Assembly (NCBI GenBank): GCA_021730905.1
Contig: JAKFYK010000003.1
Coordinates: 1 to 56,539, forward strand
Direction of reading: 5' to 3'
Length of the DNA stretch: 56,539 bases
Origin: Betaproteobacteria bacterium
GTDB lineage: Bacteria > Pseudomonadota > Gammaproteobacteria > Burkholderiales > SG8-41
The notes below the pieces were generated by a model. It was given only the letters and a program-made list of their open reading frames with translations, searched no databases and was not told the DNA's origin. Made by a program: the position numbers and the translations under genes. Below, piece by piece: positions 1-8,234 of this stretch. Every line of letters starts with the position of its first letter. The first letter of the stretch is position 1.

Positions 1-34
1 GGATGGGGGTGGGGTAGTCTGCGCCTGGCACCAT
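1..34 (-). CDS. possible start of a gene running off the left edge
   Basis: A minus-strand reading frame starts with ATG at 34 and continues open to the window edge, encoding MVPGADYPTPI. Only eleven codons are visible, so no family can be named. The upstream sequence GTGGAAA is a weak ribosome-binding site. The call rests mainly on the divergent layout with the LOG gene at 151 and on the AT-rich motif at 76-94, which elsewhere in the window often lies upstream of minus-strand starts. It could be chance. Confidence 0.25.
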   Translation of the reverse strand, partial: MVPGADYPTPI

Positions 35-75
35 TTTCCACACAAAATGTAAGTACCCACTCTAAAAATAATATG

Positions 76-94
76 AATAAAAACAAATACTTAT
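76..94 (-). repeat. AT-rich intergenic motif, copy A
   Basis: The plus strand reads AATAAAAACAAATACTTAT, identical over all 19 bases to the copy at 24892-24910. It lies between the divergent LOG gene and a possible leftward gene. Most other copies are oriented with the T-rich strand leading into minus-strand genes, as here. Its function is unknown. Confidence 0.6.
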
Positions 95-150
95 ATTGAA
101 CCCTCCTCTGCTATGCTTTAGCTATTATTTGAACCAGCACAGGACTCCAC

Positions 151-957
151 ATGACCGACACCACGCCCAAGGCCTACCGCAACGAAGCGTTTCTCAACAG
201 CCGTGACGGCCGTTCGCTGCGCATACTCGCCGAATATCTGGAGCCAAAAAGCCGCTTCGAACGCAACGAGGTCGATGACACCATCGTGTTCATGGGATCG
301 GCGCGCACACTGTCGCGCGAGCAAGCCGAAGCCGCGCTGAAAAAAACCGAAGCCATGGGTGGGGACCTCGCTGCCGCGCAAATGGCGCTGAAAATGTCGG
401 CTTATTACGAAGCGGCGCGCACGCTGGCGTTCCGCGTTGTGCAATGGGCCAAAGCGCTCGAAGGCACCGAGAAGCGCTTCGTGGTGTGTACCGGCGGCGG
501 CCCCGGCATCATGGAAGCCGCCAACCGCGGCGCTTCGGAAGCACGCGGCATGAATGTCGGGCTCACCATCTCGATTCCGGTGGAAGAGTTCGACAACCCT
601 TACGTCACACGCGAACTGGCATTTCACTTTCACTACTTTTTCATGCGCAAGTTCTGGTTTGCCTATCTCGCCAAGGCGGTGATCGTGTTTCCCGGCGGCT
701 ACGGTACGCTCGACGAGTTGTTTGAACTGCTCACGCTGGTGCAAACGCGCAAGATGAAAAAACCGCTGCCGATCGTGCTGTTCGGCACCGAATACTGGCG
801 CGAGATTATCGATTTCGACGCGCTGGTGCGCCACGGCATGATCAACGCCGCCGACGTGTCGCTGGTGCATCGCACCGATTCGGTGGACGACGCTTACGAC
901 TACATCGTCAAGCAGCTCACCAGAGACGCGCTCGGGCAGCCGGGGCCGATGCTGTAA
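151..957 (+). CDS. LOG family protein (TIGR00730-type Rossmann fold)
   Basis: This 268-residue protein carries the two signatures of the LOG / lysine-decarboxylase-like family. TGGGPG lies at residues 114-119, followed by IMEAANRGA, and PGGYGTLDE lies at 181-189. Family members of known function are cytokinin-riboside 5'-monophosphate phosphoribohydrolases, and many older annotations wrongly say lysine decarboxylase. It lacks a signal peptide and should be cytosolic. The ATG at 151 is preceded by AGGACT. The protein is longer than the roughly 190-residue plant-type LOGs because of an N-terminal extension of about 45 residues, as in the larger bacterial subfamily. It appears to be a single-gene unit. 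The substrate is not deducible from sequence. Confidence 0.9.
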   Translation: MTDTTPKAYRNEAFLNSRDGRSLRILAEYLEPKSRFERNEVDDTIVFMGSARTLSREQAEAALKKTEAMGGDLAAAQMALKMSAYYEAARTLAFRVVQWAKALEGTEKRFVVCTGGGPGIMEAANRGASEARGMNVGLTISIPVEEFDNPYVTRELAFHFHYFFMRKFWFAYLAKAVIVFPGGYGTLDELFELLTLVQTRKMKKPLPIVLFGTEYWREIIDFDALVRHGMINAADVSLVHRTDSVDDAYDYIVKQLTRDALGQPGPML

Positions 958-1051
958 TGCGTGTTAATACAACAGCACAGTCACGGCGCGCAGTGGGAGT
1001 GCGATAGGCGCGTTATCACGGCCCCTATGCGAGAACGCCGTCCACAAACGC

Positions 1052-1080
1052 GAAGCCCCGCGAGTGCATCGTGGGGCTTC
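1052..1080 (+). terminator. stem-loop downstream of the LOG gene
   Basis: GAAGCCCC at 1052-1059 pairs perfectly with GGGGCTTC at 1073-1080. One G-T wobble and one C-G pair extend the stem to 10 bp, leaving a 9-base loop. It lies 95 bases after the LOG stop codon. There is no T-run on the plus strand after the stem, so it is at best an atypical terminator. It may instead be part of a structured RNA with the two inverted repeats that follow. Confidence 0.4.
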
Positions 1081-1641
1081 AGGGTTGCCACTGATGTGGC
1101 TTGGGTTTCGTCACGTCACCGTGACGCGTGCCGGTGTTTGGTTACCGGCTATAAGGTAGCACTGTAGGATATTTCATCGATAGATCTAACCTCTGCTTCC
1201 GGCTGCACATTACGCCTGTATCTCCCCGCAGGGATAACAGTGGCACATCACGCGCCACGACCTTTGTCGTCTGCCCCGGTCCCCGACTCGAAACAATCCT
1301 CAAACATAGTGTCGAGGGTGGTCACCGCTCGTTCGCATCAGGTACACCCGCGAATCATTATCGGGGCGCGCACAACAGCAAACTTGAAGCCGCAACCGGA
1401 TCAGTCGTTAGTTCGAAAATCCATCCCGAATCGAATAACCGAAGCGCTTCCAGTTGACTCCTTTCGCGAAGCAACGTCAAGCGCACGCGGCGACTATTTG
1501 CAGGCAAGTGTGACTTAAGTCCAAAAAATTTTACCTCATGCGATAGGACAAGTCGTGAGCGCTCGCTCAGAATGCAGGGCCGCGCTTCATCGGATGCGAG
1601 TAGCAAAAAACCGCAGTGGCCAGCGAATGCTGGATCCCCTG

Positions 1642-1663
1642 ATGAAATAGCGATATATTTCAT
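1642..1663. promoter_or_regulatory. inverted repeat upstream of the zinc-ribbon gene
   Basis: ATGAAATA at 1642-1649 and TATTTCAT at 1656-1663 form a perfect 8-bp inverted repeat around GCGATA. It ends 45 bases before the ATG at 1709. Its position and AT-rich dyad symmetry suit an operator for a dimeric repressor, but no regulator gene is adjacent, so this is inference. Confidence 0.35.
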
Positions 1664-1708
1664 GTACTTCCCAAAGACGTACCATTTGCTTAACCTGAAA
1701 GAAGCATC

Positions 1709-2026
1709 ATGAGCAAGCCCGAACCACTGTTCCCGTCCGCCGCCAACTGCCCCGACTGCGGTAAAAAAATACGCATCAAGTGGGCCGCGCCGCGCGAAGT
1801 CGCTGGCGGGCTCAGTGGACTGGGACACATGAAATGCCTGCATTGCGGCGCCAACCATGTGCGTGCTGTCGGCCCGGAAGCGGCCGTACAGACAACATCG
1901 CAGATGCTCGCCGCACAATATCATCAAGCCTGCGGTCACGATCATGGCCATGACCACGATCACATGCACGGCGTTTCGATAGTTCCCGGCAGCGACAAGT
2001 TCGCTTATATCAAACTGCCGGGCTAG
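1709..2026 (+). CDS. small zinc-ribbon, His-rich protein
   Basis: This 105-residue protein has two Cys-x-x-Cys knuckles, C14/C17 (CPDC) and C43/C46 (CLHC), typical of a zinc ribbon. A histidine-rich run follows at residues 77-87 (HDHGHDHDHMH), which could bind further metal ions such as Zn, Ni or Cu. A ribosome-binding site (GAAAGAAG) precedes the ATG. No signal peptide is seen. No named family was recognised. A role in metal handling or nucleic-acid binding is plausible but unproven. An overlapping 263-codon minus-strand frame lacks any motif and was not called. Confidence 0.65.
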   Translation: MSKPEPLFPSAANCPDCGKKIRIKWAAPREVAGGLSGLGHMKCLHCGANHVRAVGPEAAVQTTSQMLAAQYHQACGHDHGHDHDHMHGVSIVPGSDKFAYIKLPG

Positions 2027-2049
2027 ATCCCACGCAGTGCCAGCGGCAC

Positions 2050-2121
2050 GTTTTTCCCGAAGCGGTTTACAAAAAACTACTGATGGGCGGCGCCTGCGCC
2101 AAGGCTCATGGCTGGGCGCCG
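2050..2121 (+). pseudogene. remnant of an amidohydrolase C-terminus
   Basis: In the frame beginning GTT at 2050 the sequence reads VFPEAVYKKLLMGGACAKA and then HGW. This matches the C-terminal tail of the amidohydrolase-2 family and closely matches the intact gene in this window, which ends MLMGGACAKAYRW at about 9024-9065. No start codon, metal-binding motif or body of the enzyme is present upstream, so only the last two dozen codons survive. It abuts the end of the galactose-binding-like gene at 2168, which suggests that a deletion or recombination junction lies in between. Confidence 0.6.
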
Positions 2122-2167
2122 AATAGAGGCCAGGAGATCGAGCCGACACACCCTGCCGCTTGGCCGG

Positions 2168-2818
2168 TCACCGGAAAAATTCGACCTTCGCCTCGCGGAA
2201 CCAGAGGAAATTTGCCGGCGCCACCGAAATCGGCCCGTTGATGGCAAACACAGCGATTTCGAACTTGTCGCCGGGAGACACGAGGTTGTTGCCGAGCACC
2301 AGGCGGTTGGGCATGTTGAAGCCCTGGATCGCGGCCGGGCTCGGCCGACCGGAGGCGCGCGGCATCTCGCCGTTAACCCAGATTTCGGCGTAGTCGTCGA
2401 CAGTGATGTGCAATACCGTCTTCGCGCCGGCGGTGTCGAAGCCCGCAGCATTTGCCGGGATCGTCAACGTCGTGCGGAACCAGAAGAACGACACCATGCC
2501 GCCGCCCCGCTTGCCGCCCAGATCAGTGGGCGGAACCATTTCCCAACCCGAGTCGTCGAAGCCGACCAGTTCGGCATGGGGTTCGACGTCGTAGGTCGTC
2601 TTGTATTGCGGCCGCGAGTCGCTGAGCGCGGGACACTCGACGAGCTTTGCTTCCTTCGACCGCCACACCGCGCCGAACATCGCCGATCCTGCGTCGGTCA
2701 TCAAATCGACGACATGCACCGGTGGCAGCAATGGCGCGAGCGGAGGCTGTGGCTGCAGCAGCGGCGGGATCGGCGGCGGCCGCGAATGCGTGGGCCGGAT
2801 GTACTTGCTCGGAGGCAT
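2168..2818 (-). CDS. lone N-terminal domain of SMP-30/gluconolactonase-type protein
   Basis: This 216-residue protein has a proline-rich N-terminus (residues 1-35) followed by a jelly-roll, carbohydrate-binding-like domain. Visible marks are FWFRTTLTIPA and DDYAEIWVNG, resembling the sugar-binding domain of GH2 enzymes. From memory, the same domain with the segment RASGRPSPAAIQGFNMPNR precedes the beta-propeller of some SMP-30/gluconolactonase-like proteins. Here the propeller is absent and the gene stops straight after the domain. The start has AAAGGA upstream. It lies 92 bases downstream of a Bug gene on the same strand and may share its transcript. It could be a truncated gene or a genuine single-domain binding protein. 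Confidence 0.6.
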   Translation of the reverse strand: MPPSKYIRPTHSRPPPIPPLLQPQPPLAPLLPPVHVVDLMTDAGSAMFGAVWRSKEAKLVECPALSDSRPQYKTTYDVEPHAELVGFDDSGWEMVPPTDLGGKRGGGMVSFFWFRTTLTIPANAAGFDTAGAKTVLHITVDDYAEIWVNGEMPRASGRPSPAAIQGFNMPNRLVLGNNLVSPGDKFEIAVFAINGPISVAPANFLWFREAKVEFFR

Positions 2819-2910
2819 CTCTGTGTCCTTTCCGTTGGATCGCTAACTGTAAGCGCGCTTTAGGGGGCGAGGCTCGTTCCCTGATTCGCCGCCCGCTGTC
2901 CGCGAGCGCA

Positions 2911-3897
2911 TCACGGCGCCGGCTTCGGAAACGCTCCGACTTCGGCGAAGAACTCCCTATACTTTTCCACGCGCTGATGGAGGAACTTCAGGTAATCCGG
3001 ACCGGCGAGGTACCGGTCCTCGTAGAAATGCTTCTTCGCGTGCTCCTGCCATATCGGCGACTTATGCGCGCGCTCGAGTACTTTTTCCATCATCGCCGCC
3101 GTCTCCTTCGGCACCCCGGCCGGGAAGACGAAGCCGCGGATGGTTCCCTCATCGATCTTGTACCCCGCCTCGGTCGCGGTGGGCAGGTCCGGGAGCTGCG
3201 GCATGCGCTTCAGCGACGTGACGGCAAGCACGCGCAGCTTCTTCGCTTCGAGCAGGGCCAGGCCTTCGCTCAGGTTCTCGGTGGTGAAATGCGTATGACC
3301 GCCTGCGACCGACAGCACCGCTTCGCCGCCGCCCTTGAACGTGACGAACTTGAACTTCGCGCCCGGCGCAAGCTTCTCCAGTTCGTGGATGACTATGCGC
3401 CCCGAGCCGAGCGGGTTGGTTATGGCGCAGACGATGGTGTCGGGCGCCTTCCGCGCCGCTTCCGCCAGATCCCTCAGCGTCTTGTAGGGCGTATCCGCAC
3501 CCACCATGACAGCCTGGGGATCGACGGCGAACAGCGCAAGCGGCGTGTAGTTTTCGAGCCCGATGTTGACGTCGGCCCGCGCCGCCATGATGGCGATGGT
3601 ACCGGTTGCTGCGAGCATCACGTAGGGATCACCGCGCTTGGTCTGGAAGTAGTTGTATGCAATGAGGCTCCCGCCGCCCGTCCGGTTCTGAACCACGAAC
3701 GGCTGCGGCAGAAGCTTCTCGCGCTGGGTAATATGGGCGAGCGCCCGGGCATAGATATCGGTCCCGCTGCCAGCCGAAGTCGGCGAAACCAGTTCAATTG
3801 GCTTCGTTGGGTACGCTTGGCCACTTGCCGTTCCGCATACGCCTGCGGCAAGCACACCGCTCACCACCCATGCAAGTACACCGGGGTATTTCGCCAT
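2911..3897 (-). CDS. Bug/TctC-family periplasmic solute-binding protein (1)
   Basis: This 328-residue protein has a signal peptide (residues 1-27, cleavage near GQA) and the Bug fold start YPTKPIELVSPTSAGSGTD. It lacks the usual PDGYT segment and instead reads TGGGS, then RGDPYVMLAATG. This places it in the same subgroup as the proteins at 21525 and 50296. Bug proteins bind small carboxylates or related ligands in the periplasm for TctAB transport or for signalling. No TctA or TctB gene is nearby. A strong ribosome-binding site (GGAGGAG) fixes the start. The gene downstream is the lone SMP-30-type domain. The ligand is unknown. Confidence 0.9.
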   Translation of the reverse strand: MAKYPGVLAWVVSGVLAAGVCGTASGQAYPTKPIELVSPTSAGSGTDIYARALAHITQREKLLPQPFVVQNRTGGGSLIAYNYFQTKRGDPYVMLAATGTIAIMAARADVNIGLENYTPLALFAVDPQAVMVGADTPYKTLRDLAEAARKAPDTIVCAITNPLGSGRIVIHELEKLAPGAKFKFVTFKGGGEAVLSVAGGHTHFTTENLSEGLALLEAKKLRVLAVTSLKRMPQLPDLPTATEAGYKIDEGTIRGFVFPAGVPKETAAMMEKVLERAHKSPIWQEHAKKHFYEDRYLAGPDYLKFLHQRVEKYREFFAEVGAFPKPAP

Positions 3898-4205
3898 GTT
3901 GATCTCCTCCGTGAAATTTCGATCTCATTGTGCATACCATTCCCGCGCCTCCGGGTCTTCATTTCGCCTGATCCTCGTCGCATCATGCAGCCCGCGGTCG
4001 GGATAGAAAGTATCTCTGCCATTGGCGGCTGCGGTCAACAACAGATTGCGACAACAAGGGGCGGAGTACCATTTCCGTCACAGTCCGGTAGCTCGGCTTT
4101 CGGCCCCGATAGTGCCGGCCACAGGCGGCACGTCATGTAAAGTTTGCAGTTCCGCCCGTTTGCTTTCATCCTTCGTCCTTTGTTTGCTTTCATCCGGCCC
4201 TTTCC
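3898..4205. other. divergent intergenic region
   Basis: This 308-base gap separates a leftward Bug gene from a rightward hydrolase gene, so promoters for both should lie here. No clear -35/-10 pair was picked out. The 14-base sequence GTTTGCTTTCATCC occurs twice, at 4158-4171 and 4182-4195, spaced 24 bases apart, immediately before the hydrolase start. No gene was recognised. Confidence 0.4.
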
Positions 4206-5078
4206 ATGACTTCTGCCTCAAGCCCCAACTTCCAGCCTGCGCAAGCCGCATTCCGGCCCGCGCCCTTTGAAAACCGCTACATCGAAGCCAACGGCGTCCG
4301 GCTGCACTACCTCGACTATGGCACTGCCGGCCGCACGCCGATGCTCTGCCTGCACGGCGGCGCCGTGAACGCTCACTGGTTCGATTTCGTCGCCGCCGGC
4401 TTCACCGCCAACTACCACGTGCGCGCGTTCGATCAACGCGGCCACGGCGACAGTGCCTGGGCGCAGCCGCCGGACTACAGCTACGAGCGCTACGCGGCAG
4501 ACGTGGCGCAAGTCGTGGAGCAGCTCGATCTGCGGGATTTCGTGATGGTGGGCCATTCGATGGGCGGGCTGGTGTCGCTCGTCTACGCGGCGACCTATCC
4601 TGGCCGGGTGAAAAAGATCGTCATCGTCGATTCAACGCTCGTCGCGACACCCGATCGTGTCGCGGCACTGCACCAGGTTGGCGGGCGCGAGGGAAAGAGC
4701 TATGCAACGCGCTCGGATTTTGTGGACAATTTTCGCGTGCGCCCTGCGGGCACAACCGCCGCGCCGGAAATCCTGCGCTACCTGGCCGAGCGCAGCGGGC
4801 GGCAGGGATCAGATGGTCTGTGGCGCCACAAGTTTGACCGGAACGTATATTCGAAGCGTGTCCTGCTCGACATCCCGCCGCACTGGAACCGGATCGGCAT
4901 ACCGGCGCTGCTGGTCAAAGGGGGCCGCAGCGACCGCATCACACCCGCCATCGTAGCCGACGCGAAATCCCGCTGCCCGCAGGTCGATCTGGTCGAAGTC
5001 GCCGGCGCTGATCATCACGTCACGCTGGACAACCCCGGCGGGTGTATCGATGCCGTGAACGCCTGGCTGGGACATTAG
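4206..5078 (+). CDS. alpha/beta-hydrolase fold protein
   Basis: This 290-residue cytosolic hydrolase has the classic fold marks. The oxyanion HGG is at residues 50-52, the strand FDQRGHGDS at 75-83, and the nucleophile elbow GHSMG at 116-120 with Ser118. A probable acid Asp243 lies in GGRSDRITP and a catalytic His is at 270 or 271 in DHHVTLDNP. The family includes esterases, C-C bond hydrolases and lactonases; the exact substrate cannot be read. The cupin gene begins 19 bases after its stop, so the two are probably co-transcribed. The start lacks a strong ribosome-binding site and a start slightly downstream is possible. Confidence 0.85.
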   Translation: MTSASSPNFQPAQAAFRPAPFENRYIEANGVRLHYLDYGTAGRTPMLCLHGGAVNAHWFDFVAAGFTANYHVRAFDQRGHGDSAWAQPPDYSYERYAADVAQVVEQLDLRDFVMVGHSMGGLVSLVYAATYPGRVKKIVIVDSTLVATPDRVAALHQVGGREGKSYATRSDFVDNFRVRPAGTTAAPEILRYLAERSGRQGSDGLWRHKFDRNVYSKRVLLDIPPHWNRIGIPALLVKGGRSDRITPAIVADAKSRCPQVDLVEVAGADHHVTLDNPGGCIDAVNAWLGH

Positions 5079-5097
5079 AACGCATGCCTCGATTCCG

Positions 5098-5610
5098 ATG
5101 GACTCCCCTCGCATCATCGCACATCACATCGCAGCGAACGGCTCTATACCCAATCATCCGCGCTGGCCGCTGCTCGTGTACCCGGGCGTGGTTGCGATTG
5201 CCGAAGCAGACCCCGCTGCGGCTTTCGAGGAACTGTTCAACCACAATGGCTGGCCGGCAGCGTGGCGCGACGGCATTTATCCTTTTCATCACTTTCACTG
5301 TGATGCGCACGAAGTGCTCGGTGTCTACAGCGGCGAGGTGACAGCACAGTTCGGAGGGGACGACGGGATTGTGATTACCGCGCGGCCCGGCGACGTGATC
5401 GTGCTGCCCGCAGGCACGGGACACAAGAAGCTCTCATCGTGCGGTGCGCTGGGGATCGTCGGCGCCTATCCCGCGGGCCAGCATCCCGACATGTGCACAC
5501 CGTTGCTGTCGAACCTGAAACGCAGTGCAGCCGCTGTAGGGCGCGCGGCACTACCGCAACGCGATCCGGTCTACGGCGAGGGCGGGCCGCTGTTCAACCA
5601 TTGGAAATGA
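5098..5610 (+). CDS. cupin protein, YjlB-like
   Basis: This 170-residue single-domain cupin has a dense metal-site motif: HHFH at residues 64-67, His71 and Glu72 in AHEVLGVYSG, and His109 in PAGTGHK. This arrangement and the overall length fit the YjlB group of small cupins, whose function is unknown. The ATG at 5098 lies 19 bases after the hydrolase stop, suggesting an operon. It has no signal peptide. It may act on, or protect, the same substrate as the hydrolase upstream, but that is inference from context only. Confidence 0.8.
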   Translation: MDSPRIIAHHIAANGSIPNHPRWPLLVYPGVVAIAEADPAAAFEELFNHNGWPAAWRDGIYPFHHFHCDAHEVLGVYSGEVTAQFGGDDGIVITARPGDVIVLPAGTGHKKLSSCGALGIVGAYPAGQHPDMCTPLLSNLKRSAAAVGRAALPQRDPVYGEGGPLFNHWK

Positions 5611-5782
5611 AAGACTCGTGGCGCACGGAAATCGCGGGCTCTGACCTAATTTCTCTATTTCTCTTATCGCCGTTACCGCGCTAACTGGCGGACGCATCGA
5701 TATCGCCCCGGCTCCGCCGGACCGTGGATTCCACACATCGAGGGCGGGCCCAACGTTAGGCTGGTCGCCGGCGCTGCAGCCA

Positions 5783-5809
5783 TTGCCGGGACCCGAACGG
5801 CTATATAAT
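5783..5809 (+). promoter_or_regulatory. candidate promoter for the Bug gene at 5870
   Basis: A perfect -10 hexamer TATAAT lies at 5804-5809, with TTGCCG at 5783-5788 as a partial -35 element and a 15-base spacer, which is shorter than ideal. The Bug ATG follows 60 bases after the -10 element. The perfect -10 stands out in this GC-rich sequence. Confidence 0.45.
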
Positions 5810-5869
5810 GGACGTAAAGTTCAAAATGTGTCTATCCGCAGTAGCGCCATCACTACGAGGAGGAATGGC

Positions 5870-6838
5870 ATGAGAACAATTCGAGTGTTCGCCGCATTCA
5901 TCGTCACGACGCTGTGCGCCGCAGGCGTCGCCTGGTCGCAGGCTTATCCCGCCAAGCCTGTGCGCGTGATCGTCCCATTTCCCCCGGGAGGAGCGAACGA
6001 CATTGTGGGGCGTATCGTTTTGTCGAAACTCTCGGAGCAGATGGGCCAGTCGTTCGTCATCGAAAACCGTTCAGGCGCGGGGGGCACATTGGGCTCGGCC
6101 CTCGTGGCGCAAAGCCGGCCCGACGGCTATACCTTGCTGGTACAAACCACCGCCTCCCACGTCTCCAACCCGCACCTGTACAAGAAGCTGCCGTACGACG
6201 CGCTGGGCGATTTCGTCGGAATAACCCCACTTTCGAGGCTGGCCGCCGTCCTAACCGTGCATCCCTCGCTGCCGGTGCGATCTGTGAAGGAGTTCATCAC
6301 GCTGGCACAGAAGCGCCCGAAAGAAGTTCTCTTCGGCCACGCCGGCTACGGCAGCTTCATCCACCTGAACACGGTACTCCTGGAATCCATGACGGGCATC
6401 AAGATCACCCATATTCCGTTCAAAGGCGGCGGCCCCGCAGTTGTGGGCCTGGTGTCAGGGGAAACCCACGCCATGACCGCAGGGATCGGCGATATTATCG
6501 AACATATCAAGGTGAATCGTGTGCGCCCGCTGGGGGTAACTTCGGCGGAACGGGTGACGCAGCTCCCGAATATTCCGGTGATCGCAGACACCGTCCCGGG
6601 TTTCGAATGCGAGACCTGGGTCAGCATCCTTGCACCGGCGGGAACCCCCAAGGCAATCATCGATCAGCTCAACGCCGAACTCGGCAAGGCGATGCGCGAT
6701 CCCGGGATTGCCTCGAGGCTGAGCAGCCTGACGTACGACGCTGTGCACAGGGCGCCGGAAGAGCTCGCCCAGCGCCTGAGGGCAGATTACGAGAAGATAG
6801 GCAAGCTGTTCCGCGAGTTCGGCGCGAAGCTCGATTAG
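5870..6838 (+). CDS. Bug/TctC-family periplasmic solute-binding protein (2)
   Basis: This 322-residue protein is a textbook Bug member. It has a signal peptide ending near WSQA, then AYPAKPVRVIVPFPPGGAND, the ligand-loop segment VIENRSGAGGTLG, RPDGYTLL, and HIPFKGGGP. The open frame extends 29 codons further upstream, but the ATG at 5870 is preceded by an excellent ribosome-binding site (GAGGAGGAA) and begins the signal peptide, so it is chosen. The candidate promoter at 5783-5809 lies just ahead. The ligand is unknown and there are no transporter partners nearby. It appears to be its own transcript. Confidence 0.92.
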   Translation: MRTIRVFAAFIVTTLCAAGVAWSQAYPAKPVRVIVPFPPGGANDIVGRIVLSKLSEQMGQSFVIENRSGAGGTLGSALVAQSRPDGYTLLVQTTASHVSNPHLYKKLPYDALGDFVGITPLSRLAAVLTVHPSLPVRSVKEFITLAQKRPKEVLFGHAGYGSFIHLNTVLLESMTGIKITHIPFKGGGPAVVGLVSGETHAMTAGIGDIIEHIKVNRVRPLGVTSAERVTQLPNIPVIADTVPGFECETWVSILAPAGTPKAIIDQLNAELGKAMRDPGIASRLSSLTYDAVHRAPEELAQRLRADYEKIGKLFREFGAKLD

Positions 6839-6948
6839 CCGCGCCCACATACTCGCCTGCTGGGGTGAGTAATTGCGCCGGTGAGGCGCTGTACTTGCTC
6901 GCGCTGGGTCTGGTAGGAACTCAACGAGTGGTGCGGTAAGCTTGGGGC

Positions 6949-8199
6949 ATGACAACCAAAATCGCGTCATCCGAGGAAAAGAAAACCAATCCCCTCCTCG
7001 CGCTGACGGTGCGCGACTTTCGCCTGTACTGGCTGGCGTTAGTCACGCAGGTCATCGGCCAGCACATGTTCGCGTTCACGCTGGGCTGGCTCGCCTTCGA
7101 GATCACCGGATCGCAGGCGCAACTGGGTTTTATTCATCTGTGCGGTTTCGTGCCGCAGTTCGCACTAACGCTGCTGGGCGGCGTGCTGGCCGATCGCATC
7201 GATGCGCGCAAGCTCATCGGCATCGCGCAGATCAACGCCGCGATCGCCATGATCCTGGTTGGTGTGACAGCGCTGCTCGGCGTGACGCAGTTGTGGCACC
7301 TCGCGCTGGGTGCGTTTCTGTGGGGTTTCACGGCCGCCATCGACGAGCCCGCGCGCGCGGCGTTCTTTCCGCGCCTGCTGCCTCGCCCGCTGCTGCGCTC
7401 CGCGGTGCCGCTGATTTCCATGGCGTTCGGCAGCAGTCGCGTGATTGCCCCGTCGATCGCGGGATTTCTCATCGCCGCGGCGGGCGCGCCGATTACTTTT
7501 CTGCTGAGCGCGGCAGCGGTCAGCACCATGGTCGCGGTGCTGTTTCTGGTTCGCCCCGCGCACGTTGCAGCGCATTCGCATGGCAGCCTGCTCGACAGCT
7601 TCACCGACAGCCTGCGCTATATCCGCGCCAACGAAGCTTTCGCCCGGATCATCGGCGTGGCGCTGCTCCATGCCACGTTGGCTATGGGCTTCATCCACGT
7701 GCTGCCGGTGTTTGCCAAATTATTGCAGGTCGATTCGCGGGGACTAGGCTTTCTTGCCTCCGCCGCCGGTATCGGCGCGCTGGTCGGCTTCATGTCCTAC
7801 AGTTGGCTGCAATCGCGCATCTCGTGGCGCAACCTGATCGTGAGCGCCCTCACGCTCTACAACGCAGCGCTGATCGGCCTCGCCTTCAGCGACTGGTACT
7901 GGTTTTCGTTTTGCATGATTCTTGTCTCCGGCCTGTGCCATGCCTATTTCCTGACCTGCGCGCAAGTGATGCTGCAAACGCTGGTCGAGGACCATTACCG
8001 CGGGCGCGTGATGAGTGTGTTCGCGCTGGTGTGGAGCCTGATGTTCCTGAGCGGATTCCTGTTAAATCTCGCCGGTGAGTGGGCGGGGCCGCGCCTCGCG
8101 CTCGCGGGAGGTGCTGTTATCATGCTGGCTTACGTATGGCTGTCGCTGGTGCGCGCGACGGCGTTGAAGCACGTCGTCCTGGCGCCCAAACCGGGCTGA
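6949..8199 (+). CDS. major facilitator superfamily transporter (EntS-like)
   Basis: This 416-residue integral membrane protein shows about twelve hydrophobic segments. Its N-terminus reads FRLYWLALVTQVIG, and the loop between helices 2 and 3 reads GGVLADRIDARKL, matching the conserved GxLaDRxgrr motif A of MFS transporters. The overall style, with a conserved DEPARAAFFPRLL segment near residue 133, matches the MFS_3/DHA3 group that includes the enterobactin exporter EntS. Export of a small molecule by proton antiport is therefore the likely role. The amidohydrolase gene starts 35 bases after it and is probably co-transcribed. Confidence 0.85.
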   Translation: MTTKIASSEEKKTNPLLALTVRDFRLYWLALVTQVIGQHMFAFTLGWLAFEITGSQAQLGFIHLCGFVPQFALTLLGGVLADRIDARKLIGIAQINAAIAMILVGVTALLGVTQLWHLALGAFLWGFTAAIDEPARAAFFPRLLPRPLLRSAVPLISMAFGSSRVIAPSIAGFLIAAAGAPITFLLSAAAVSTMVAVLFLVRPAHVAAHSHGSLLDSFTDSLRYIRANEAFARIIGVALLHATLAMGFIHVLPVFAKLLQVDSRGLGFLASAAGIGALVGFMSYSWLQSRISWRNLIVSALTLYNAALIGLAFSDWYWFSFCMILVSGLCHAYFLTCAQVMLQTLVEDHYRGRVMSVFALVWSLMFLSGFLLNLAGEWAGPRLALAGGAVIMLAYVWLSLVRATALKHVVLAPKPG

Positions 8200-8234
8200 A
8201 ACATCAAACCACTTTACACAGAGGAGCTTCACCG

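Larger units (their letters stand above)
958..1708. other. gene-poor stretch with several hairpins
   Basis: No convincing coding region was found in these 751 bases. The short frames present (961-1167, 1240-1518, and the minus frame from 2149) have no recognisable motif or good ribosome-binding site. Three inverted repeats lie close together at 1052-1080, 1109-1126 and 1130-1149, and another at 1642-1663. The stretch could hold the LOG 3' end signals, a decayed gene or a non-coding RNA. Confidence 0.5.

Noticed and set aside
1358..2149. 263-codon minus-strand open frame
   Set aside because: It overlaps the zinc-ribbon gene antisense, has no ribosome-binding site and no recognisable feature.
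2647..4140. 497-codon plus-strand open frame
   Set aside because: It is antisense to a clear Bug gene with signal peptide and ribosome-binding site; composition is Arg-rich with no motif.
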